Of a stretch of 64,000 nucleotides of DNA, positions 34,021-41,332 are shown piece by piece. The notes beneath the pieces were generated by a model. The model did no database searches. It had not been told where the DNA came from and worked only from the letters and a program-made list of their open reading frames with translations. Position numbers and translations under genes: made by a program. Source of the DNA: Rhodobacter sp. TJ_12 (GTDB lineage: Bacteria > Pseudomonadota > Alphaproteobacteria > Rhodobacterales > Rhodobacteraceae); assembly GCF_020023995.1 (NCBI RefSeq), contig NZ_NRRD01000002.1, positions 248,001 to 312,000 of the forward strand. Direction: 5' to 3'. How positions within the stretch are numbered: the first letter of the stretch is position 1; each line of letters begins with the position of its first letter.

Positions 34021-34230
34021 ATGTGTCTTGGAACCGTGATCTTGGCCGAAAGCGATCTCAGTCTCGCGCAAAAGCTCTCCGATGTGATCAGCGTCGAAGT
34101 CGCGCCGGGGCTGGTGCGGGTGCGCACCCTGTTTGACGAGACCCATGATCTGCATGGGGTGACCCTGTGCAGCATCGACCTGTCCAAAGGGGTTACGATC
34201 ACCCTTGCCCATCAGGAGGATGCAGCATGA
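34021..34230 (+). CDS. cooT: CooT, small nickel-binding CODH maturation protein
   Basis: The protein has 69 residues and begins MCLGTVI; the Cys2 is the nickel ligand of the homodimeric CooT family, and the size matches R. rubrum CooT. The predicted beta-rich fold and position directly after cooC support the call. The stop overlaps the next gene by ATGA. Confidence 0.88.
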   Translation: MCLGTVILAESDLSLAQKLSDVISVEVAPGLVRVRTLFDETHDLHGVTLCSIDLSKGVTITLAHQEDAA

Positions 34231-34517
34231 CCCCGCAAGAAAAGGCTCGGGTGCGGCTGCGCCATTTCCTCGCCCATTGCGCCGAACACATGCAAGACCA
34301 TGCCCGCGAGATCGAGGGACAGTATGCCCAGATCGGTGACCCGGAAATCTGTGGTCTGATGGAACGTGCGGTGGTGGAAATGGCGCGCGCCAATGCCGCG
34401 CTGGAGGTGGTGCTGGCGCGCCTTGATGACAGCCCCATAGCGCTGCGCGGGGGCAGTTACGCGCTGAACGACCCGGCTGCGGCGCCAAAAGCGCCCCCCG
34501 CCCGCACAGAGGCCTAA
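34227..34517 (+). CDS. CooJ-like protein lacking the His-rich tail
   Basis: The protein has 96 residues and occupies the cooJ position. R. rubrum CooJ binds nickel through a His-rich C-terminus and an N-terminal histidine site. Here the C-terminus is Ala/Pro-rich with no histidine. Residues 13, 17, 21 and 25 (RHFLAHCAEHMQDH) instead form an H-X3-H-X3-H-X3-H ladder on one face of a predicted helix. A second helix (residues ~40-70) suggests a helical-hairpin or coiled-coil dimer. I infer a reduced nickel chaperone for CODH; the family link rests on position and the N-terminal pattern. Confidence 0.6.
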   Translation: MTPQEKARVRLRHFLAHCAEHMQDHAREIEGQYAQIGDPEICGLMERAVVEMARANAALEVVLARLDDSPIALRGGSYALNDPAAAPKAPPARTEA

Positions 34518-34655
34518 GCGTAATGCAGACCCGCCGCGCCCCCTTGGTTCAACGCCGCGATCGCAACGCGACCCTTGGCAGGGGCGTCTTCTTCCTGTCA
34601 CATCTGTTGAACGGCCGCTTGGCCCGATGGGACACAGCAGAAGGGAGACTGTGAT

Positions 34656-35348
34656 ATGCCCCCCCGCTTTGGAATTGCAGATGTGCTCACCAGCCGCGCA
34701 GGCGACGGCTTCTTCAAAGGGTTTCATGCCCGCCGTCATGGCAAAGGGGCGATGATTTGCACCGGCGAGGGGGATGAAAACGGTGTTTTCGTCGTCATGG
34801 ATGGCCGCTTGCGCGCCTATATGATCGGCGAAGACCGCGAAATCACGCTTTTTTATCTGATCCCAGGCGACATTTTCTGCACCCATTCGGGCTGCCTTGT
34901 CGAAGCGGTGGAACCGAGCGAGACGCGTTTTGCCGATCTGGCCACCTTCAAGCGCAAGCTTGAAGACTGCCCGTCGATCTCGTTCGGGCTGGTGTCGATC
35001 TTGGGGCGTGCGATCATGTCTTGCATGCGCACGATTGAAGATTTGATGTTTCACGACATCAAGCAGCGGCTTGCGGTGTTTTTTCTCGATCACGCTGAAA
35101 CCCAAGGCAAGCCCGTCGAGGGCGGCACCCATCTGGCGCTTGGCCTGACCACCGAAGAGATCGCCAATATGATCGGTTCGGCGCGTCAGACCACCTCGAC
35201 CGCGCTCAACAGCCTGATGAAGGAGGGCTATCTCAAGCGGCTCAACCGCACCGAATTCCTGCTGCGCGACGCCGAGGGTCTGCAAAATCTCGCCACCGGC
35301 GAGGATGTCCGCAAAGCGCTGCGCCAGCTTAAGACCGAGCCCCCCTAG
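34656..35348 (+). CDS. cooA: CooA, haem-containing CO-sensing CRP/FNR-family activator
   Basis: The protein has 230 residues, near-identical in layout to R. rubrum CooA. It starts MPPRF (Pro2 is a haem ligand). GDENGVFVV and the segment IFCTHSGC place Cys75 and His77 exactly at the redox-switching haem-ligand positions. [13 protein letters not shown] forms the dimer helix. The helix-turn-helix reads [23 protein letters not shown]. On CO binding it activates the coo promoters at TGTCA-N6-CGACA sites. It is encoded ~140 bp downstream of the CooJ-like gene and has its own AGGGAG ribosome-binding site. Confidence 0.93.
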   Translation: MPPRFGIADVLTSRAGDGFFKGFHARRHGKGAMICTGEGDENGVFVVMDGRLRAYMIGEDREITLFYLIPGDIFCTHSGCLVEAVEPSETRFADLATFKRKLEDCPSISFGLVSILGRAIMSCMRTIEDLMFHDIKQRLAVFFLDHAETQGKPVEGGTHLALGLTTEEIANMIGSARQTTSTALNSLMKEGYLKRLNRTEFLLRDAEGLQNLATGEDVRKALRQLKTEPP

Positions 35349-35358
35349 GGGCCCCATT

Positions 35359-35377
35359 CCGCGCGGTTCCCGCGCGG
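35359..35377 (+). terminator. Short GC hairpin between cooA and hupE
   Basis: CCGCGCGG (35359-35366) and CCGCGCGG (35370-35377) are self-complementary copies around a 3-nt loop, beginning 10 bp after the cooA stop. No T-run follows, so termination may be partial. Confidence 0.35.
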
Positions 35378-35404
35378 CCCGGACTTCAACGAAAGGAACT
35401 TCCC

Positions 35405-35989
35405 ATGTCCGTCAAGACCCTCTTCGCTGCCGCTGTGCCGGCAGCGGCCCTGATCGTGCTGCCCTCTGTCGCGCTTGCGCACCCCGGTCATGCGCTGGGC
35501 ACCAGCTTTGCCGCTGGCGCGCTGCACCCGCTGACCGGGCTCGATCATGCCCTTGCCATGGTGCTTGTCGGCGCGCTGTCGGTGCAACAGGGGGGCGCCG
35601 CGCGCTGGGCGCTGCCCGCCGCCTTCGTCGCCGCGATGGCCGCGGGGATCGGCCTTGGCGCTACCGGGCTTGCCCTGCCGCTTGTCGAAGCGGGCATTGC
35701 CGTTTCGCTGGTGCTGTTTGGGTTGGCCGTCGCCTTCGGCTGGCGCGCGCCCTTGGCCGCCGCGTCATCGCTTGTGGCGGTTTTCGGCCTTTTGCACGGC
35801 CATGCGCATGGGGTCGAGGCGGGCGCTGGTTTTGCGTTGGTTGCGGGCATGTTGGGGGCCACGGCGCTTTTGCACGGCACGGGCATTGCCCTTGGTTTGA
35901 TCGCCCGGCGCCATGGGGTACTGGCGCTGCGCCTGCTGGCGGGCGGCACGGCCTGTTTCGGCCTTGGGCTGATGGGCGCCGCGATCTGA
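35405..35989 (+). CDS. hupE: HupE/UreJ-family nickel permease
   Basis: The protein has 194 residues. A signal-like first helix ends near ALAHPGH, and about six hydrophobic helices follow. The family motif HPGH...[12 protein letters not shown] supplies the metal-binding His/Asp. A second histidine group ([10 protein letters not shown]) and [10 protein letters not shown] follow, as in HupE/UreJ. It imports nickel for CooS and CooH assembly. Encoded between cooA and hypB, it extends the island with metal supply. Confidence 0.88.
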   Translation: MSVKTLFAAAVPAAALIVLPSVALAHPGHALGTSFAAGALHPLTGLDHALAMVLVGALSVQQGGAARWALPAAFVAAMAAGIGLGATGLALPLVEAGIAVSLVLFGLAVAFGWRAPLAAASSLVAVFGLLHGHAHGVEAGAGFALVAGMLGATALLHGTGIALGLIARRHGVLALRLLAGGTACFGLGLMGAAI

Positions 35990-36004
35990 GAAAGAAGACC
36001 CCAA

Positions 36005-36027
36005 GACGGCCGCGCCTTGCGGCCGTC
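36005..36027 (+). terminator. Intercistronic hairpin between hupE and hypB
   Basis: GACGGCCGC (36005-36013) and GCGGCCGTC (36019-36027) form a perfect 9-bp stem with a 5-nt loop, 15 bp after the hupE stop. No T-run follows. Confidence 0.4.
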
Positions 36028-36048
36028 GATGCAGCAAAGGAGGGCGCC

Positions 36049-36795
36049 ATGTGCGGCACCTGCAATTGTGATCACCACCACGGGGAAACTGGTCCCGCGG
36101 CTTTGCCTCTTGAAACGACGGGGCCGCGCACGATCCGGCTCGAACAGGCGATCTTGGGGCGCAATGATGCGCTGGCAGCGCAAAATCGCGCCGCTTTCGA
36201 TGCCCAAGGCCTCTTGGCGCTGAACCTGCTGTCTTCCCCCGGTTCGGGCAAGACCACGCTTTTGTGTGAGACGATCCGCGCGCTCGCGGGGCGCTTGCCC
36301 ACCGCAGTAATCGAAGGCGATCAGGAAACCAGTTTTGACGCGGACCGCATCCGCGAGACTGGCGCCCCCGCCGTGCAGATCAATACCGGCAAAGGCTGCC
36401 ATCTTGACGCGGCGATGATCGCGGATGCCGTGGGCCAGCTTGCCCCGGTCCGGGGCAGTGTGCTGTTCATTGAAAATGTGGGCAATCTTGTCTGTCCTGC
36501 CGCCTTCGATCTGGGCGAGGCGGCGCGAGTGGTCGTGCTTTCTGTCACCGAAGGCGACGACAAGCCTTTGAAATACCCAGATATGTTTGCCCATGCCGAT
36601 CTGATGATCCTCAACAAGATCGACTTGCTGCCCTATCTCCGCTTTGATGTGGCGCGGTGTCTGGAAATGGCGCGGCGGGTCAATCCGGCGCTGCCCTGCT
36701 TGCAGCTTTCCGCCACCACCGGGGAAGGTTTTGACGCCTGGCTTGATTGGATCGCGCACCAATATACCGCACCGCGGTGCGGCGCGGGGCATTAA
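36049..36795 (+). CDS. hypB: HypB, GTPase for hydrogenase nickel insertion
   Basis: The ATG at 36049, preceded by AAAGGAGG, gives 248 residues. The N-terminus [13 protein letters not shown] has the CxxCxC high-affinity nickel motif and only a short histidine run. The GTPase motifs are [11 protein letters not shown] (P-loop), EGDQE and NKIDLL (G4). The internal metal site is TGKGCHLDA. It works with HypA to load nickel into CooH. The huge upstream in-frame extension across hupE is not credible. Confidence 0.92.
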   Translation: MCGTCNCDHHHGETGPAALPLETTGPRTIRLEQAILGRNDALAAQNRAAFDAQGLLALNLLSSPGSGKTTLLCETIRALAGRLPTAVIEGDQETSFDADRIRETGAPAVQINTGKGCHLDAAMIADAVGQLAPVRGSVLFIENVGNLVCPAAFDLGEAARVVVLSVTEGDDKPLKYPDMFAHADLMILNKIDLLPYLRFDVARCLEMARRVNPALPCLQLSATTGEGFDAWLDWIAHQYTAPRCGAGH

Positions 36796-36800
36796 ACGCC

Positions 36801-37031
36801 ATGTGTATCGCGGTTCCTGCGCAACTGATTGCCCTTCTGCCCGAAGCCATGGGGCAGGTCTGTGTCGATGGCCGGCGAGAGGAAACAATCAGCCTTGCAT
36901 TCGTGCCCGAGGCAAAACCGGGGGATCATCTTCTTTTGGCCACGGGCTTTGCAATCGCGCGCATTGAGGCGGGCGAAGCCGAAGCCCGTGCGACGGCCCT
37001 GCGCGAAATCGGCTATCTGGCGCCGCGTTAA
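36801..37031 (+). CDS. hypC: HypC/HupF-family hydrogenase maturation chaperone
   Basis: The protein has 76 residues beginning MCIAVP, the invariant start of HypC, with Cys2 binding the Fe(CN)2CO unit. It lies 5 bp after hypB. It transfers the iron cofactor from HypD to the large subunit. HypD, HypE and HypF are not in this window and must be encoded elsewhere if CooH is matured here. Confidence 0.9.
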   Translation: MCIAVPAQLIALLPEAMGQVCVDGRREETISLAFVPEAKPGDHLLLATGFAIARIEAGEAEARATALREIGYLAPR

Positions 37032-37435
37032 GAACAGGCGCTGGCTACATGCATCCGGCGGTCTTGGCCCGATGGTCAGGATTGGTGCGACATAATTGAA
37101 GGCACAGCGCAGGGCATCGCATCTGAGCGTGAAGAAAAGGCGCGCGCCAGACCGGCAAAGCCACGGGCGCGGTTGCGCTTTCGGAGCCTGTGCCGCAGGC
37201 CGATTTCGGCGTTGTCCCCAAATGCGCCCGTCGCCTGAGACGGGCGTTACGCCTCAAGTGGCTGTCCCGCGCTCCGTGAAGGTGACCGGGGAATTCGCGG
37301 GTTGATCTTGGTCCCGATGCGACCGTAAGGGAGGGCCGCGAAAAACAGAACAATATCCCCGCAGCGCGCGGACGGACTCACGCTGATGCCTTGTTTCGTG
37401 GAAGCACGCGCGCGGGACAAAGAGGAGACGACCGT
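37032..37435. other. 404-bp gap after hypC with a candidate terminator
   Basis: No supportable gene. CGCCCGTC (37225-37232) and GACGGGCG (37239-37246) form an 8-bp stem with a 6-nt loop that may end the hup-hyp transcript, although no T-run follows. The rest is GC-rich and featureless up to the AGGAG site at about 37422 belonging to the next gene. Confidence 0.4.
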
Positions 37436-38797
37436 TTGGAACTGATACTAGGTTTCTTCAACTGGCTAAACGGTATTGTTTGGGGCGTTCCGATGATCGT
37501 CTTGATCATTGGCACTGGCCTTTTTCTTCAGCTTCGTCTCGGCTTCATGCCGATCCGCAAGCTTGTTTATGGTTTCAGGGCGATTTGGAAAAGCCGCACG
37601 CCCGGCGCGGATGCGGAAGGCGATATCACCCCTTATGCCGCGCTGATGACCGCCCTTTCGGGGACCATCGGCACCGGTAACATTGTCGGTGTGGCAACGG
37701 CCATTGCGGTGGGCGGCCCCGGGGCGCTGTTTTGGATGTGGGTCACGGCCTTTGTCGGCATGGCCACGAAATATGCCGAGGTGGTTGTCGCGGTGAAATA
37801 CCGCGAGGTTGACGACAAGGGCGAGCATGTCGGTGGCCCGATGTTCGCGATCAAGAACGGTCTGGGCAAACGGTGGCACTGGCTCGGCACCGCCTTCGCG
37901 CTGTTTGGCGGCCTTGCGGGCTTTGGCATCGGCAATATGGTGCAAGCCAATGGCATCGCCAGCGCCATTCAGAATTCTTTCGGGGTGCAGACATGGATCA
38001 CCGGGGCCGTCTTGACGGTGGTGACCGGTCTGGTCGTTTTGGGCGGGATCCGGCGCATCGGCGCGGTGGCGCAAAAGGTCGTGCCGTTCATGGCGGTCAT
38101 CTATCTGATCTGCGTGCTGTTCGTTTTGGTGCTGTTTGCCGGGAATATTCCCGCGGCTTTTGCCACCATTGTGCATGATGCCTTTACCGGCACCGCAGCC
38201 GCAGGCGGGTTCCTTGGCGCCAGCATCATCATGGCGCTGCAAAAGGGCGTGGCACGCGGCATCTTTTCGAACGAAGCGGGCCTTGGCACCGCGGGGATCG
38301 CACAGGCGGCGGGTTCCAGCGCAAGCCCGGTGTTTTCGGGCGTGATCGGCATGATGGGCACCTTCATCGACACGATCATCATCTGCACCTTGACCGGGCT
38401 TGCGATCATGGTCACCGGGGTTTGGACCAGCGGTGAGACCGGGGCGCTCTTGTCCTCGGCGGCGTTCGAGGCCGCCATTCCGGGCTATGGTGGCTATTTG
38501 CTGACCATCTGTTTGGCGCCTTTTGCCTTCACCACCATCTTGGGCTGGGCCTATTATGCCGAGAAGTGCTGGGAATTCCTGCTGGGCACCGTCAGCGAAA
38601 AGCCGTTTCGCGTGCTGTGGACCATCATGGTCTTCTTCGGCGCGACCTTGAGCCTCGATTTCGCTTGGTTGGTGGCGGATACGCTCAATGCCTTGATGGC
38701 GATCCCGAACCTGATTTCGCTGCTGCTGCTGTCGCCGGTCATCGTGAAGCTGACGCAAGACCATTTCGCCCCCGGAAGCGCCGAAGCCCGGCTGTGA
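37436..38797 (+). CDS. Sodium:alanine/amino-acid symporter (AGCS family)
   Basis: I choose the TTG at 37436 because AGGAG stands ~9 nt upstream, giving 453 residues; an earlier TTG at 37391 lacks a site. The family signatures GLFLQLRLGF, ALSGTIGTGNIVGVATAIAVGGPGA, KYAEVVVAVKYR and ARGIFSNEAGLGTAGIA are all present, with about 11 membrane helices. It imports alanine or glycine with Na+. It stands alone, with no link to the hydrogenase genes. Confidence 0.85.
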   Translation: MELILGFFNWLNGIVWGVPMIVLIIGTGLFLQLRLGFMPIRKLVYGFRAIWKSRTPGADAEGDITPYAALMTALSGTIGTGNIVGVATAIAVGGPGALFWMWVTAFVGMATKYAEVVVAVKYREVDDKGEHVGGPMFAIKNGLGKRWHWLGTAFALFGGLAGFGIGNMVQANGIASAIQNSFGVQTWITGAVLTVVTGLVVLGGIRRIGAVAQKVVPFMAVIYLICVLFVLVLFAGNIPAAFATIVHDAFTGTAAAGGFLGASIIMALQKGVARGIFSNEAGLGTAGIAQAAGSSASPVFSGVIGMMGTFIDTIIICTLTGLAIMVTGVWTSGETGALLSSAAFEAAIPGYGGYLLTICLAPFAFTTILGWAYYAEKCWEFLLGTVSEKPFRVLWTIMVFFGATLSLDFAWLVADTLNALMAIPNLISLLLLSPVIVKLTQDHFAPGSAEARL

Positions 38798-38799
38798 TA

Positions 38800-38831
38800 A
38801 AAAATGTGCCGGGGCATCCGCCGGATGCCCC
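38800..38831 (-). terminator. Hairpin terminator between converging symporter and LysR genes
   Basis: GGGGCATCC (38811-38819) and GGATGCCCC (38823-38831) form a perfect 9-bp stem with a 3-nt loop. On the minus strand a T-run (the A-run at 38799-38804) follows the stem, so it best fits termination of LysR transcription; it may also act in the plus direction. Confidence 0.65.
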
Positions 38832-38941
38832 GCACCCTCGAAAAGGATGCAAAGCCAGTCCACCCTTGCCTGCCTTTGCCGTAACCTGATCTTTGTTCAC
38901 ATTGCTTTTGGGGCACTGCCGTTGGGCGGTGGGGCCTTACC

Positions 38942-39883
38942 TTACCCCGTGTGACGCAAGGCCTCCAAGACCGCTTTGAACGCGGGCGAGGGCTGGCGTC
39001 TGTTTGGATAGTAAAGGTGAAACGGGTCGAAAAAGGGACAATAGGCGTCGAGCACCTGCACCAGCCGTCCGGCCTTGAGATGCGGCGCGGCAAGCTCCAC
39101 TGGCATATAGGCGCAGCCAAAGCCCGCAAGCGCGGCCTCCAGCACCAAAAAGACATTGTTGAACGCCAGTTGCCCATCGACCTTCACGCGCAGGTCATGG
39201 CCATTCTCTTGAAATTCCCAAGCAAAAGATCGTTTGGCGGATTGCAAAGTGAAGTTGATGCAGGGCAGCTCCGCCAAGTCGCGCGGGTGCTGCGGTTTTG
39301 GATGCGTCTCAAAGACTTGCGGCGCGGCCACGACGATGTATCGCAACGGCGTGCCGATCCGCGCGGAAATCATATCCTTCGCCAAATGCTCGCCCCGGCG
39401 CACGCCGGCATCGAAGCCTTCGGCGACAATGTCGTTGAACCCGTTATCCAGCGTGATTTCCACCTTGATATCCGGGTTCGCGCGCAAAAGCGGTTGCAGC
39501 TTGGGCCAAAGCACCTGATCGATCCCAAGGTCCGACGACACGAGGCGCACCGTCCCCGCAGGGGTTTCGCGCAGCGCGCCAAGTTCATCAAGGTGTGCAT
39601 CGATCTGGCCGATGTGATGGCTGATCCCATCCAGCAGGCGCTGTCCGGCCTCGGTCGTGGCCACGGCGCGGGTGGTGCGTGTCAACAGGCGCACCCCCAG
39701 ACGCGCCTCCAACTGGCGGATCGTGTGGCTGAGCGCGGATTGTGACACCCCCAGACGGGCGGCGGCCCGGGTAAAGTTCCTTTCCTGCGCCACGGCCATG
39801 AAGGACCGCAGGTCATTGAGGTTTGCGCGCGACACGTCCGGCCTTTTTGATGCAGTATTTCGTTTTATCATTATCGATTGCAT
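38942..39883 (-). CDS. LysR-family transcriptional regulator
   Basis: From the ATG at 39883 the protein has 313 residues; a longer start adds an implausible Pro/Arg-rich head. The helix-turn-helix is NFTRAAARLGVSQSALSHTIRQLEARLGVRLLTRTTRAVATTEAG, near residues 35-80. The co-inducer domain follows with GTVRLVSSDLGID and GFDAGVRRGE, typical of LysR proteins closest to the CrgA/AaeR-like group. It is divergent from the Tat-exported hydrolase gene (start 40092) and probably controls it; the ~200-bp AT-rich gap between them is the likely operator region. Confidence 0.85.
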   Translation of the reverse strand: MQSIMIKRNTASKRPDVSRANLNDLRSFMAVAQERNFTRAAARLGVSQSALSHTIRQLEARLGVRLLTRTTRAVATTEAGQRLLDGISHHIGQIDAHLDELGALRETPAGTVRLVSSDLGIDQVLWPKLQPLLRANPDIKVEITLDNGFNDIVAEGFDAGVRRGEHLAKDMISARIGTPLRYIVVAAPQVFETHPKPQHPRDLAELPCINFTLQSAKRSFAWEFQENGHDLRVKVDGQLAFNNVFLVLEAALAGFGCAYMPVELAAPHLKAGRLVQVLDAYCPFFDPFHLYYPNRRQPSPAFKAVLEALRHTG

Positions 39884-40091
39884 TTGGTTCACGATCAATG
39901 CGCCGCGTAGGCCGAGACAAAGGGCAGGGGGACGTGGCGGTTCCAAACGGGTGCAGCTTGCGCCAAAGCGGGCTTGGCGGCCGATGGGCATTCATGAAAA
40001 TTGCTCATTACGACATCCCGACTGATCCCCCTAATCGTGCAGTCAGTTCGCCCCACCTTAACCGCAGTGACAACAATCACAGGGATGAACC

Positions 40092-41180
40092 ATGACTGAC
40101 ACACAGCACCTTTCTGCCGAAACCGATGGCACGAACGAAAGCCGTCGGAACCTGCTGAAAATGGCGGGGGTCAGCGCTGCCGCCGTCGCCGCCGCTTCTT
40201 TCGGCGGCCCGCTGCGCGCCCAGACCAGTGATTGGGACAAGACCTTCCCGCGCAGCGATGCGGTTGACCATTCCAAGGTCGAGTTCACGAACCGTTATGG
40301 CATCACGCTGGTGGGCGATCTTTATATGCCCGCCAAGCGCCCCGACGGGCCGATGCCTGCGCTGGCAGTGGCGGGCCCCTTTGGGGCGGTGAAAGAACAA
40401 GCCGCTGGCCTTTACGCACAGATCATGGCCGAGCGCGGCTTTGTCACGCTTGCCTTTGATCCGTCTTACGTTGGGGAAAGCGGCGGCCAGCCCCGGTCTG
40501 TTGCCTCTCCCGATATCAATACCGAAGATTTCATGGCCGCGATCGACTATCTTGGCCTGCATGATGCGGTCGACCGCGAACGGCTTGGCATCATCGGCAT
40601 CTGCGGTTTTGGCGGCATGGCGCTGAACGCGGTGGCCGTGGACAAGCGGGTGAAAGCGGTGGCCACCACCAGCATGTATGACATGTCCCGCGTGATGGCG
40701 AAGGGCTATTACGACAGCCTCTCCGATGCGCAGCGCGCCGAAAACCTTGCCGCGATGAGCCGCCAACGCTGGGAAGACGCGCAAAGCGAAAGCCCCGCGC
40801 TGGCCGGCGGGCTGCCCGATAGCCTTGAGGGGATCGATGATCCGGTGATCCGGATGTATCATGCCTATTACAAGGACCCGGCGCGCGGCTATCACCCGCG
40901 TTCGGTGAATTCGAACGACGGCTGGACCGTGACCAACCCGTTGTCTTTCATGAACATGCCGTTGCTCACCTATATCGACGAGATCGCGCCGCGCCCGATG
41001 CTGGTGATCGCCGGTTCCGAGGCGCATTCGCGCTATTTCAGCGAGGACGCGGTCGCCGCCGCTGCCGAGCCCAAGGAATTGATGATCATCGAAGGGGCCG
41101 ATCACGTCGACCTTTACGATCAGGTGGACATCATCCCCTTTGATAAGCTTGAGGCGTTCTTCCGCCAAAACCTCGCCTGA
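40092..41180 (+). CDS. Tat-exported alpha/beta hydrolase with Cys nucleophile
   Basis: The protein has 362 residues. A twin-arginine signal (SRRNLLKMAG, residues 18-27) ends near LRAQ, so the enzyme should be periplasmic. The nucleophile elbow reads GICGFGG with Cys171 where most hydrolases have Ser, as in dienelactone-hydrolase-like enzymes. DPSYVGES supplies the oxyanion region, and an Asp (IAPRPMLVIAGSEAH area) and His in EGADHVDLYD complete the triad. The substrate is unknown. Its gene is divergent from a LysR regulator. Confidence 0.8.
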   Translation: MTDTQHLSAETDGTNESRRNLLKMAGVSAAAVAAASFGGPLRAQTSDWDKTFPRSDAVDHSKVEFTNRYGITLVGDLYMPAKRPDGPMPALAVAGPFGAVKEQAAGLYAQIMAERGFVTLAFDPSYVGESGGQPRSVASPDINTEDFMAAIDYLGLHDAVDRERLGIIGICGFGGMALNAVAVDKRVKAVATTSMYDMSRVMAKGYYDSLSDAQRAENLAAMSRQRWEDAQSESPALAGGLPDSLEGIDDPVIRMYHAYYKDPARGYHPRSVNSNDGWTVTNPLSFMNMPLLTYIDEIAPRPMLVIAGSEAHSRYFSEDAVAAAAEPKELMIIEGADHVDLYDQVDIIPFDKLEAFFRQNLA

Positions 41181-41198
41181 CAGCCGCAAAACGCGAAA

Positions 41199-41222
41199 GG
41201 GCGCGGCCTGCTGGCCGCGCCC
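41199..41222 (+). terminator. Terminator after the hydrolase gene
   Basis: GGGCGCGGCC (41199-41208) and GGCCGCGCCC (41213-41222) form a perfect 10-bp stem with a 4-nt loop, followed by CGTCTTGTTGG. It begins 18 bp after the stop and also faces the converging chemotaxis gene. Confidence 0.7.
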
Positions 41223-41332
41223 CGTCTTGTTGGTTCTGGGCAAAGCTGTGCTTTGAGCCCCTGACCAATGCGACATCCCGATGGCTACGCTTGCGCGCGA
41301 AAATCGCTGCCGACCAATAGGCCGGCAGCGGC

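Noticed and set aside
34518-34655. CooA operator upstream of cooA itself
   Set aside because: TGTCA occurs at ~34597 but the opposite half-site is missing at the right spacing, so autoregulation is not supported.
35305-36048. N-terminal extension of HypB across the hupE gene
   Set aside because: The extension is a wrong-frame reading of hupE; HypB starts at 36049 with AAAGGAGG upstream and the conserved MCGTCNC start.
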